Below, in pieces: positions 9,814-20,221 of a DNA stretch of 64,000 bases. Both the position numbers and the translations under genes were made by a program. The stretch comes from Rhizophagus irregularis. Taxonomy: Eukaryota; Glomeromycota; Glomeromycetes; Glomerales; Glomeraceae. The notes beneath the pieces are model-generated. The model was given only the letters and a program-made list of their open reading frames with translations, was not told where the DNA came from and did not search any database. Numbering within the stretch: the stretch's first letter is position 1; every line of letters starts with the position of its first letter. The stretch is from the NCBI RefSeq assembly GCF_026210795.1, contig NC_089444.1:3276501-3340500 (forward strand), read 5' to 3'.

Positions 9814-12800
9814 CTAGGTATGTTCTATTTCTTCCATATTCCTAAAAGCCATAGATTGTTTCCATTTTCGTGAAAAAGTTGTAATCCAGTTGGCAATAGT
9901 TGACTCCTTTGGAATATCATCCAGGCTAATTTCTCCTTCATATCCACGGCGCAATAATTCATTTCGCATTTCTTGAGCTGACATTTTTTGTCTGGGATTA
10001 GCCGTTCCTGTATGAAACATACACTCGAGTAACTCTTTTACTTCAGGTACCATTCTTTTCACTGGTGTTCTGATCTTTTGATTTTCTTTTAGAGCCCATC
10101 CTTTATAAAATGATTCATGACTAAAAGAATAGTTTGAACGCGTTGGTAATATTTACAGCTTAGAAAATTATATACAAAGAGCGATACCTCTTTGATTTTG
10201 GAATAGTATCTGTTGGTGAATTGGTTGGAACAACAATTTCTGCACTCTATTTATTAGTTATTATCAATTACATTACCATACCCTAAATGAAACTACTGTA
10301 TTTTATATAATCAGAAACTACTCACTGATTCTTCATTTTCTTTGATTTCAGAATCATCATCATCTGACAAATGTTGGATTAGTACAAGAACTTCCTATTT
10401 TGAGATGATACAGTTATTGAAACCATACCTTGTTTTTTGATGCTTGATGTTATCCAAGGTTTGTTTGGTTTTGTATGTTGAGTAATTATTGGGTTTGGCT
10501 TGACAAAAATCCGTTCTTTAGCAATTTTTTGTATTTTACTAGGTGAAAATTTATTCCACAAACCAAACCCGGGAAGAGCTCTTCCATATATATAGCCTGC
10601 TTCGTCAGTATCATTTGGCCAGACCCATTCTGCCCAATTTGTAATTCCTTGTATAGTACCCAAAGTACTTTTACGATCTATTTATAATAAAGTATGTAAT
10701 TTTTTTTTGATTTTTGATAATATAGTAAATCAATTCAATCACAAACCTTGTGAACGATTAGGTTGAATGTGTGCTACATGAGTACCCGCTAGATCTTTTA
10801 TTGCATCTTCAATATTTTCGCCAGAAGTAATATCATACCCTAGTTTTACGTATCTTTTGATTGCATGAGTTATCTCATAAATAAATGAAATAATTTGATA
10901 AATGCTTTGCAAATTTTTTTCAAAATTTAAAATATCAAGTATCAAATATTTTATTACCTGCGCATGATGAGAGTCTATCGTTGTCTTGGCCTCACCCGCT
11001 TCCAAAAATATCCAATTTTTTATGCTAATATTATACCATTCCTTCCAATATGATAATATTATCATCAGTTCAGTATTGTGATAATGAGGTCCGTTATCAG
11101 AAATTATGGTAATCCATGATGGCTTCTTTTCAAGAGTTTCTATCACACCATGTAATGAAGAAGCAGTAAACCAGGCGTCCTGTTTCGTGTCATTGGACCA
11201 ATGATCGAATGCTTGAATATTTAGATTTTGTGTTTCAGAATTTTTGGTATAAATGAGTATTGAATGGAGACTCCAGCCACGTTTGCCAAAAAATTCAGAT
11301 TTCGTTTCTCTTGCACTTTTAGGTAGAATCCTCATTTTATAATCTACTATCAACAGAGCTTCATCTGAATCAAGTTGGAGGAGATTCGAATTTAGCTGAG
11401 CATTCAAATATGTTTTTCGGGCATGGTGGGACATAAAGGATATTAGTTGTTTTTTATATTCTTCAAGATCTTGATAATGCATTATATCCAGATTATTTTG
11501 TAATTTCACAAAAAATTCAAATAAACTTTCACAGCTTTGGCAGATTTTTGGGTGGTCTTGATTACAATCACCAAATGCATGTCGAAGACAATGACTTACA
11601 CAGGGAATATGAATAGCGTTGCCCATATCATCAATTTGTAATTGTTTGGTGTAATCTCTATGAAGGTATCGTTTTAAAATTTGTGAATCATTTACCAATT
11701 CTTTCTGTTTTATTATTTATCAATGTTTATATTAGTAAAGTGTTGAATTGAATTTTGTATACAATGAAAAAAATAATAGACTTACCCGAATACCTGGATC
11801 TGTAACATGACTTTCAATAATTTTTTCAATTTCGGCAAATACTGAATAACCACATTCATTACATGTCGTACATAGTCCTCCAAGATCTTCTTAATATTGG
11901 AATCGCCCATCATCTAAACGCGTCATAAATGATGTACGTTGCATACCATTGGGAAATTGCTCATGAAATTTTTTCCATAATGCCTGCTTATGATCTTGAA
12001 GATATAATACAGGTAATCCACTTTTATTGTCAGTTTTATATGAGCTCATATTTACATTTCTTTTATCTGCGAAAAAAGATTCAAATTGACTTAGCATTTC
12101 TTCTTTTAGTTTGATACGATGAATAACTGGTTTTTCCAATAGAGGTGCTCCATAACCATTAATTCGCGCATGTTTTCTAGATTCAGAAATGGTATGTCTT
12201 CCAACCTTTCAATATATAATGCAATAATTATAATTACTATACAACTATTAATATTAGTTTTTTATTATAAACAATCATTGTACTTACGTTCAAATTTGTT
12301 TCTAATTTAGAATAAGAAAATTCATCTGCAATAATTGATAAAACCCTACGTTTACCATCACAATTCTGCTTATTATCATCCAATGCACGTCTAAAAGAAC
12401 TCCAAAAAGTTTTAGTTTTGTTGGGCATGTAAATAGAAGCGCTGGTAAGAAACCCTATTTTGCTAAGTTGTTGAAGTGTTGCACGATCTTGTTCAGGTTG
12501 GGATGACCTAGACCAAAATTGATACTAACAATAATTGTTTGTTAATATTCAATATTATTTTATATAAAATTAGATGATAGATGTATTACCTCTGATTCTT
12601 TATTTGACCAAGGAGTTACGTTATGGCTACCAGCATCTCGAAGCATAGATTGCCTTGCTCTTAATTCTCGATCACCAAATTTATGATTTTTTGGATATAA
12701 AATTTGCAACTGTGAATATAGTTCAACGACTGGACTTTCTTGTTCAAGCCAATCAAGAAAAAACTGATGCCAATTAAGATTTGATATTGTTCTCCGTTTT

Positions 12801-13607
12801 AAATGGTAATCATAAAGTGATTTCATAATAGAATAATCATTCCAATTTTTGGGAAAACACGAGGGTAATTTTGCTACTTTATGCTGATGAATGAGGGTTT
12901 GCACCAAAGAATTTTCAAGGCCAAAAAGTTGATCTCCATTATATTTTTTCATTTTGCTCTGATTTTTCCCATACAGCAATTGGTGTTTCGCCCTCAAATT
13001 TTTTTTTCATTTGATTATCTTGATAAATTTCAAGAATACATTTATCTTCCTTGATTTTAGATACATAAATTGCTTGTTTATTACTTTTAAATTTGTACAT
13101 GAAAGACGATTTGTATCCAGGACCAGCATTAAGCCAGTTTGCTTGAGAAGAAATTCCTATTCCGTATACAAATATTTTCAGTGAATCAACCAAAATTAAA
13201 ATAGGAACAAATAAAACATCCTTTAAAAGTTGGTGGATAATGTCTTCATCTTGCCACCCTAATACTAAAGGACCTGAAAATCGCGTCCCATTTTCAAAAA
13301 TTTGCGCGTATACCGTAGAAATTGCTTTAGAAGGGTCATTTTCTATTTGACTAATATATGTATCACTTTGGCACAAATATCCAGGTACCGCAACATTATT
13401 TTTGTTTCCAACAACAATAGTTATATAAAAGTCACGATTATTCAGACAAGTTTTTGTTTTTTGACCAACACGTAGGGGAAAGTAAGTACCATTTTCTTTG
13501 TCTGTTGTTATTTTTCACCAATAACGAGAATATGGCCCATAGTGAAATTCTTCAATTATTGAACCGAAATCAACTAGACTAACTGTAATTAAGCAGTGTT
13601 TTGGCAT
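9814..13607 (-). pseudogene. Multi-exon DDE transposase-like gene, degraded
   Basis: Start MPKHCLITVS at 13607. Exons near 12590-13607, 12288-12524, 11786-12205, 10747-11704, 10322-10677, about 10185-10252 and 9814-10140 have consistent GT-AG borders. Exon 3 ends with a CxxCxxC cluster (LCTTCNECGY). Exon 4 has CVSHCLRHAFGDC and ICQSC, then an RNase H-like core: LLIVDYKMRI (first Asp), IISDNGPHYHNTEL (second Asp), FLEAGEAKTTIDSHHAQ (third acid). The last exon is helix-rich (ANPRQKMSAQEMRNELLRRG ... STIANWI), perhaps DNA-binding. Defects: TGA at 13517-13515, TAA at 11893-11891, a frameshift in an A-run near 12950 and probably one near 10400. Family not recognised beyond DDE type. Confidence 0.65.
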
Positions 13608-13942
13608 GAATATTGGTCGCGCGCATCAGATTCAGAAAAGCTTTGAATATCATAGTGATAACTATCCCCAAATTTTATTATTACATATATAGTCACATGG
13701 TGCCGATCTTATCCGGATCATCAATTAATATAATTATTAGTATTTGTATTAATTTTTATGTTTTATATAAATTTTTAATAAAATTAAAATTCTGTGAAGT
13801 TATTTGTAAATTTTAAACACTTATTATATTTATTATTGTGTAAAATTGATCTGTCACGACATATGTATTATGTGATAAGATCAAATAAATGATCAGCAAA
13901 TGATCGGCAAATTTGTGATAAAATAGAGATGTTCACTATGCT

Positions 13943-15560
13943 ACCATTTCCCAGGTAAAGTTTCGAAAGATTTTTGAAACTTTCTTATAAAAAAATGTTT
14001 TTTAACAGTAAAAAACATTTTTTTTATTTATTTTTGTAGGAAATCGGTTCCAGCGTGAATACCGTTTCCTTAGGTGAAGTTTCGAAGGATTTTTAAAACT
14101 TTCTTAAAAAAAAACATTTTATAACTAAAAAATGTTTTTTTAAATATTTTTTGTTTAGGGAATTGGTTCTGGCGTGGATACTGTTTCCCTAGGTAAAGTT
14201 TCAAAAAATTTTAAAACTTTCTTAAAAAAAAATGTTTTTTAACTAAAAAACGTTTTTTTTTTGTTTTTTTTGCAAAGAAAATCAGTTCCGGCATGGATAC
14301 CAATATTCTAGGTAAGTTTCAAAACTCTTTTGAAACTTCCTTTTAAAAAAACATTTTTAACGTAAAAAAATGTTTTTTTTTGTTTTTTTTGCAAAGAAAA
14401 TCAGTTCCAGTGTGGATACTGATATTCTAGGTAAGTTTTGAAACTCTTTCAAAACTTTATTTTAAAAAAAAACGTTTTTAACGTAAAAAATGTTTTTTTT
14501 TTGTTTTTTTTTTGCAGAAAATCAGTTCCGAAATGGATACTGATGTTCCAGATAAGTTTTGAAATAAAAATTCGAAACTTTATAAAAAAAAATGTTTTTT
14601 AATATTAAAAATGTTTTTTTTTCATTTTGTATAGGAAATCAACTCCAACGTGGACGCCAATATTCCAGGTAAGTTTCAAAACTAAAGTTTTGAAACTTTT
14701 TAATAAAAAATTTTTAATGAAACGTTTTTTTATATTTAATTATAGGGATATCAGTTCCGGCGTGGATACCAAATCCCAAAGTTAAGTTTCGAAAATTTTC
14801 GAAACTTTAATATAAAAATATTAATTTTTAACATTTTTTTTATTTTTTTGTAGGGATATCAGTTCCAGCATGAATACCGAATTCCAAAGTTAAGTTTCAA
14901 AAATTTTCAAAACTTTAATATATAAAAAACGTTTTTATACTAAAAACGTTTTTTTTTATTATTTTTTATATAGGAATTCGGTTCTGGTGTGGATACCGAA
15001 TCCCAAAGGCAAGTTTTGAACAATTTTGAAACTTTAATAAAAAAACGTTAATTTTAACATTTTTTTTATTTTTTTTGTAGGGATATCAGTTCCAGCGTGG
15101 ATACCGAATCCCATTGGTTAGTTTCGAAAAAGAATTCAAAACTATTTAAAAAAAACATTTATTAACATTTTTTTTTATTATTTTATTGTAAGGAAACAGT
15201 TCTGACTTGGATACCGAATCCATTGGTTAGTTTCAAAAAAAAATTTGAAACTATTAAAAAAAATGTTATATTAACATTTTTTTTTATTTTCTTTTGTAGA
15301 GAATCAGTTCTACCGTTTCCCCAGGTAATGTTTCGATAGATTTTCAAAACTTACTTAAAAAAAAACGTTTTTAGCTAAAAAATGATTTTTTTATATTTTT
15401 TTTATAGAAAATCAGTTCCGGTGTGAATACTGATATTCCAGGTAAAGTTTCAAAAAATTTTTGAAACTTCATTTTTTTTATTAAAAGAAATGGTTGACCA
15501 ACCATTTCTTTACTTTTTTTGTAGGTTTCTTCTTTGGATTTTATCAGATCGGGTAAATTT
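13943..15560 (+). repeat. Micro-exon-like array, right part (about 13 units)
   Basis: Units recur every 100-121 bp, with acceptors for example at 14038, 14157, 14277, 14397 and 14518. The order is polypyrimidine-(G/T)AG, a segment of about 34 nt reading [GA][GA]AATC[AG]GTTCC[GA]GCG then TGGATACC, donor GTAAAGTTT or GTAAGTTTC, hairpin 1 (AAGTTTCGAAA...TTTGAAACTT), hairpin 2 (AAACGTTTTTAAC...GTTTTT), polypyrimidine. A segment of 34 nt (14040-14073 and 14159-14192) is not a multiple of three. All units lie on the plus strand, opposite to the host kinase gene. Some donors are broken (ATAAGT, TTAAGT). Confidence 0.7.
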
Positions 15561-16106
15561 CTTTTAAACCCAATTTTTTTATTTAAAAATGAGTTATTAG
15601 CCATTTTCTCCTTTTTTAGTAGTTTTCTTCAGACTTTTATCAGGTTAGGTGAGGATTATGGTTGGATGATAGATGGTGGATGGTAAATGGTGTATATAAA
15701 TGATAGATAGATAATAATTTAATATGCAATTTTTAATAAAATGAATTAATAAAATTTAATCAATAAATTGTTATTATAAAAATTAAAATCAGCTAAATGT
15801 ATAAAAATTGGTAATAATTATTAGGTTTATTAACAATCGTCAATTTGATTTTACCGATTTGTTGCCAATTTTACTGATCGATTTGTTGACAAGTGGCAGG
15901 CGTTACGGTGCAAATCGTTTATAATGCCAATTTTTTTGGTACTGATCGGCTAAGGTCAGACCAAATTTCGTCCAACATTTGGCAATTTAAAATTTTGCCA
16001 AAATGGACTATTCCGACCAGTGTTTTTTAGCCTAAATATAAATAAAAGAGATAGTAAATATATTAATTAAAAAAAAAGTATTTAAATATATAAAGAAATT
16101 TCATAC

Positions 16107-16496
16107 CTCATTTATTAAAGAATCAGTGGATTCTTGTGAATTATATAAACATTTTAAAGCAACTTTTTTATTTGAATCTCTTGTATATTCGCCATACTGA
16201 TAATGCAATGGACCATCCTTCCATATTGCTAAATATACTGTTATAAGGCCATTTTTGCCTATTTCTTTAATTTCATTAATTTGATTGTATGGTATCCATT
16301 CAAGCACAATATCATCATAGTTATTAATTTTTAATTGCTTTTCTTGAATGAAAATATCAATTTTTTCATCTCCACTGATCCAATTTACTAAACTTATAAA
16401 ATCATTTTGAACTAAAATATAATCATTTGTAACAGGATTTTGAGATATTCCATACAATACAAAAAATGCATCTTTATCTACTAAATATTTTTCAGC
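16107..16496 (-). pseudogene. N-lobe array exon 2
   Basis: The acceptor TTTAG precedes 16496 and the donor GTATGA follows 16107. The 130 codons are open throughout: AEKYLVDKDAFFVLYGISQN, then YILVQNDF, NWISGDEKIDIFIQEKQLK, EWIPYNQ, GKNGLITVYLAIWKDG and VALKCLYNSQESTDSLINE. The glycine loop lacks the second glycine (N instead), so ATP binding is doubtful. Confidence 0.65.
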
Positions 16497-16571
16497 CTAA
16501 ATAATATAAATAAAAGAGATTGTGAATTTACTAATTAAAAAAGTATTTAAATATTTAAAGAAACTTTATAC

Positions 16572-16947
16572 CTCATTTATTAAAGAACCAATGGATTCTT
16601 GTGAATTATGTAAACATTTTAAAGCAACTTTTTTATTTGAATCTCTTGTATATTCGCCATACTGATAATGCAATGGACCATCCTTCCATATTGCTAAATA
16701 TACTGTTATAAGGCCATTTTTGCCTATTTCTTTAATTTCATTAAATTGATTGTATGGTATCCATTCAAGCACAATATCATCATAGTCATCAATTTTTAAT
16801 TGCCTTTCTTGAATGTAATTATCAATTTTTTCATTTCCACTAATCCAATTTACTAAATTTATAAAATCATTTTGCAAGTTCATATTCATAAAGATCATCT
16901 TCAATGTCAAGTTCATCATAATGTTGTCTTATTAAATTTATATTCAT
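16572..16947 (-). pseudogene. N-lobe array exon 1 (leader plus first N-lobe), frameshifted
   Basis: The ATG at 16947 opens an acidic leader (MNINLIRQHYDELDIEDDLY) that closes in TGA after ELAK. The kinase linker LVNWISGNEKID continues in another frame from about 16875. The break lies in GCAAAATGATTTTA. The later exons carry the same CAAAATGATT word at the point where YILVQND joins the linker, which hints at microhomology-mediated duplication. The exon ends GAG|GTATA at 16572. The acidic leader resembles the orphan copy at 62564-62740. Confidence 0.65.
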
Positions 16948-17160
16948 TAAGTTAATTATTCTGTCTCCATAGAAGTATTTTCAAACATGTTTCGTTCATT
17001 TTTTCCCACTTAATAGTTGCAAAGATATCTTGATAATTTTACCATGATAGTGTCTAATATAAATATGATGGAGGTTAAAAGAAGTAATATACTGATTTTG
17101 AGATATTTTATTAAGAGAAAGAAGCGAGTAAAAAAATTCATTTCAGTATTTCAAACTTTT
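16948..17160 (-). promoter_or_regulatory. 5' region of the N-lobe kinase gene, conserved with 62741-62935
   Basis: Upstream of the ATG at 16947 the sequence (AATAGTTGCAAAGATATCT, AAACATTTTATTAAGAGAAA or its ATATTTT variant, GAAAGAAGCGAG) is shared, in the same order and orientation, with 62741-62935. Conservation outside a coding frame in two copies suggests a common promoter and 5' UTR carried along by segmental duplication. Specific promoter elements cannot be named. Confidence 0.5.
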
Positions 17161-17379
17161 ATTACATAATGCAAATAAACTTCATTAATAACTAAAAATG
17201 GAAACAAAAAAATGAGCATAATAACTAACTTTAACCTGCCTAAAATTATATTAAAATTTTAAAGATATATAACTTACTGTTTATTAGTGGTCCATTATTA
17301 TTAAAATGTAAAGAAAAAAAGAATATTAAGAAAAGTTAAGATGAAAATTAAAGAAAGTTTTAGAATAGTTTATATATAG

Positions 17380-18110
17380 GATAAATATCACTTATTAAGC
17401 AAAATAATTATTGGGTCACGATGGTTATAAATATAAAGTGGTAAATATCATTTATTTGATTATTATATTTTTGATTTTTGTACATATAAAAATTTCACAA
17501 AAAGAAAGTGGTTAAATTAAATCCATATAAATAATTGAATTGTATAACATGAAAACTCGTGCCGTAATATGAAAACCATTGATATGCCTGCGCACGACCT
17601 ATTCTCTCGACAAAGCTAACTGGTTAAAGTATAACGGATTTGTTTTTTATTGTATTTTTTTTTTAATAATTCTTTTTTTTTTTTTATAAACCAGGAAATC
17701 AAATACCTTTTTTTCGATTCTTATAAACTGGAAAATTTATTTTATTTAGATACTGATTTTTTTTGTTCTGGGAAATTTATTATTTTTTTAAAAAAAATAC
17801 TATTTTTTTCCGGCTCTTATGGACCTCAATATTTTTAAAATTTTTTCTTCGATTTTTTTATACCAAAAAAAATTTTAATTTGTTTTTTATTTTTCGGTTT
17901 TTTTTTAAATCCAAAAAAAAAATTGATTTTAATTGGTTTTTTAAATCAAAATATTTTTTAAAAAATAATTTATCAGTTTTCTTAAGTTGAATTTTTTTTT
18001 CTTGGTATTTTCATTATCTATTCATGATAAAGAAATATCATTTTGATTTTCTCTTTTTATTTAAATTGAAATAGTTTTCCCTTTTTTAAGGAATTAAAAG
18101 TTAAAACTAT
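17380..18110. repeat. Inverted-repeat arm pairing with about 39590-40400
   Basis: GGATAAATATCACTT, then ATTGGGTCACGATGGTTATA, ATATAAAGTGGTAAATATCA and TCCGGCTCTTATGGACCTCA each recur, in inverted order and orientation, at 39590-40400 (for example TGAGGTCCATAAGAACCGGA and ATCATCGTGACCCAATAA). About 22 kb separate the arms. The ORFs here are low-complexity Phe/Lys frames from poly(T) and are not treated as genes. Confidence 0.7.
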
Positions 18111-18511
18111 TAAGATGCGCTATTGCTTAAGATATCGTGCCACATTGTACGGAATTAATTAAAAAAATGATTGTATAATACAAAAAAAATTAGTGTTTAC
18201 CGAAATTTCAATGCATAAGTAATTCAATACGCGTGTTTTGTTAAGAAAAGGTTGTCATTTTTCATTTCATAATAGTATTTTAGCATTAATAGTTTTAAAA
18301 TTCACTTTTTTTAATGCTATAATTGCTTTTGTGAGAGCCGATTTCAAACTTCCTATAGTCGGGCATATCATAAGCGAGTTGCCATGGAAGCGATAGAACG
18401 CTACATGCATATGCACTATGCAATACTGCTTATGTAATGATTTAAAAAATTTGAACCGAATTTTTATAGAATTTTCAAATTTAGGAATTTAATAAAAATT
18501 TATTTTGTTTT

Positions 18512-18711
18512 CCCTGTAAAAAATCTGATCCGTGTTTTATCTTTCCATGTTTTTTCCGTAAACTGTATCATTTTCATGGAATTTATAGCCTTAAATCATG
18601 GAAATTTTCATCTCGCTAACACGGATATCCGTGAATGTATCATTTTCACGGAATTTTTACGGAAGACACGGAGAAATAATGGAAATATTCGGATAAAAAT
18701 TTTTTATAGGG
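18512..18711. mobile_element. MITE with CCCTGTAAAAAAT terminus (200 bp)
   Basis: Left CCCTGTAAAAAATCTGATCC, right (reverse complement) CCCTATAAAAAATTTTTATC. The interior is rich in CACGGA/TCCGTG and TTCCGT words arranged as nested palindromes. Flanking T-runs make the TSD uncertain (TTTT against TTTC). It belongs to the same family as 19094-19248. Confidence 0.7.
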
Positions 18712-19080
18712 TTTCCTAATAGAAAATGTATTAAATAGTTTAATTTTTATTGGTAAATTTTATGAGAAAATAATTTATAAAAATAGGGTTAACAATAAAA
18801 AGTTTGTGGAAATTTTTTTAATTTTTTAGTCTAAAAATTGGTATTTACAGTTTAAGAGACACATGACGCGACTTGACAAATGAAAATAACACTAAACTGA
18901 TTGACACTTCGGAATCATTTAGCAAAATTTATTTTTATTTTATTTTGTATTTTGGAGAATAAATAGAATAAATAAAATTGTTATAAAATAAAATTGTTAA
19001 ATAATTTGTATATAATTTTTTTGTAGAAGTACTAGTTGTTACGTTTTGAATTTTCATGCTCAATGAAACTATATTCAGTA
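18712..19080 (+). repeat. Dispersed repeat, copy 1 (others 26440-26790, 41270-41600)
   Basis: Shared blocks are GGGTTAA..., TGACGCGACTTGA then ACAAATGAAAAT, AGCAAAATTTAT with a TTTATTTTATTTTGT-like run, and CTCAATGAAACTATAT. The copy at 41270-41600 is in the same orientation, and the one at 26440-26790 is inverted (ACAAAACGATTCCGGAGCGTC). No coding frame. Confidence 0.55.
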
Positions 19081-19093
19081 TTCAGTATGCAAT

Positions 19094-19248
19094 CCCTGTA
19101 AAAAAAGTCGATCCGTTTTTTATATTCCGTCTTTTTTCCGTAAAAGGCTCATATTTCTGGAATTAATAGCCTTATATCACGGAATTTATCAAATTATTTA
19201 CATTTTCCGTGAATTAATCCGTGAATAACGGTATAATTTTTTATAGGG
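19094..19248. mobile_element. MITE with CCCTGTAAAAAAA terminus (155 bp), TSD CAAT
   Basis: Left CCCTGTAAAAAAAGTCGATC, right (reverse complement) CCCTATAAAAAATTATACCG. The flanking CAAT occurs on both sides, supporting a 4-bp TSD. The interior again has TTTTTTCCGTAAAA and TTTTCCGTGAAT words. It is a second complete member of the family. Confidence 0.72.
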
Positions 19249-20220
19249 CAATAATTATTTATAAAACATACTACTGTATTTTACAGTATAAAGTATAAAA
19301 AGGGAAAGTAACAACCCATAATTTATAATTAATTTTTATCCGTTTATAATAGTTACAATTTATTGATTTTTATTGGTTTGCTATTATTATAATACATCTT
19401 AATACATTCACGTTCAGTTTTTACTAATATTATAGTTATATTACAATTAGCGATATGAACTTTCATTCCTTCAGTCACAAAGAGCTGACAAATACAAATA
19501 CACAAAAGTCTAAAATAGTCTATTTTATATGGTGATCACTGATCAACTATGTTTAGTAATAAACAAATGGATTATCATCCGAACTCCGAAGGATAACCCA
19601 TTTATTTACTATGTATATTATAACAGATAAACTATAAATAAAGTTTATTGTAAAAAATGGATGTACAATAAAGGGAAAATGATTGATAAAATAATTCTTT
19701 TTATCTTCCATTAAGAAGGTCTCAAAATTCAGCCAATATCGCATGTAGTAATTTTATGAAAGAAATTTAGCTTAGAATTTTTCTATACGGATATTTTAAT
19801 CATCATAACATTCATTGGAATTCTTAAGATATTCACATGTTACGGAACTATAGTTTACGCCACAAAATAGTAACAGGATGCATGTGGCTGCAATTTGCGG
19901 AATCATACGAAAAGAGAATAAAAAAAAATTAATTGGAAAATTTTTTCTATACAGAAAATACTTGGGTATGATGTGAATAAAATATAAATAATTGGGAAAA
20001 AAGTTTTTTTCTATCTACAAAAATTTTATAATTTCTTTTCAAATAAATGCGTTATTTCTTCTCATTATTACATAAATGCAGCTTACCTCATTAACGTTAC
20101 TAAGTAATAGGATATATTTAATTTTACGGCAAGAATTATATAAACCAGTGAATATGATAAATCATAAACTTGTCCAATATAATTTGGATCTATATTGACT
20201 ATTGGATTTCACATTGATTA
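19249..20220. other. Non-coding, no recognisable gene
   Basis: AT-rich with many stops in all frames. One short imperfect palindrome (CAAATGGATTATCATCCGAA ... GGATAACCCATTTATTTAC) lies at 19564-19605. Nothing else can be supported. Confidence 0.5.
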
Positions 20221-20221
20221 A

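Larger units (their letters stand above)
8765..13942. mobile_element. DDE transposon (5,178 bp), 9-bp TSD, nested in the CACTA-like element
   Basis: Termini AGCATAGCGAACATGC (left) and AGCATAGTGAACATC (right, reverse complement) are flanked by the 9-mer ACCATTTCC at 8756-8764 and 13943-13951. Subterminal GATCATTTGCCGATCA words occur at both ends in inverted orientation. It contains one multi-exon minus-strand transposase-like gene (9814-13607). A 9-bp TSD is known for Mutator-like elements and an 8-9 bp TSD for some other eukaryotic DDE groups, and the TIR does not settle which, so the superfamily is left open. It inserted into a micro-exon unit, so it is younger than the array. Confidence 0.82.
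7934..16022. mobile_element. CACTA-like element (8,089 bp) inside a kinase exon, TSD TTT
   Basis: Left terminus CACTGGTCGAAATC, right terminus (reverse complement) CACTGGTCGGAATAG. The 3-bp TSD TTT lies at 7931-7933 and 16023-16025, and removing the element rebuilds a kinase exon, which proves the boundaries. Subterminal regions (7940-8290 and 15780-16010) are rich in CGATT/GGTAAAAATC-type words typical of CACTA ends. Its own interior is a pyrimidine tract (about 8325-8390) and a micro-exon-like array (8390-8764 plus 13943-15560). Without the later 5.2-kb insertion it was about 2.9 kb with no transposase, so it is non-autonomous. Confidence 0.85.
6223..16947 (-). pseudogene. TKL-kinase gene built of tandem N-lobe exons, truncated and split
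   Basis: Six minus-strand exons occur at 16572-16947, 16107-16496, 16023-16031 joined to 7565-7930, 7095-7484, 6650-7020 and 6223-6430. Each internal exon starts AEKYxVDKDAFFVLYGISQNP (strands beta-4/5 of one N-lobe), passes through an LVNWISGNEKID linker, then encodes EWIPYNQF, a degenerate glycine loop (GKNGLITVYSAI), the lysine strand VALKCLHNSQES, and helix C ending NE at a GTATGA donor. No HRD/DFG/APE C-lobe appears anywhere. Defects: a frameshift in exon 1, TAG replacing the invariant Trp of exon 4, TAG at the end of exon 5, and loss of everything after EWIP in exon 6. It is homologous to the complete kinase at 43538-44745. A translated pseudokinase array is conceivable but the breaks make pseudogene more likely. 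Confidence 0.75.

Noticed and set aside
17650-17990. Phe/Lys-rich frames
   Set aside because: Poly(T)-driven low complexity inside a dispersed repeat arm.
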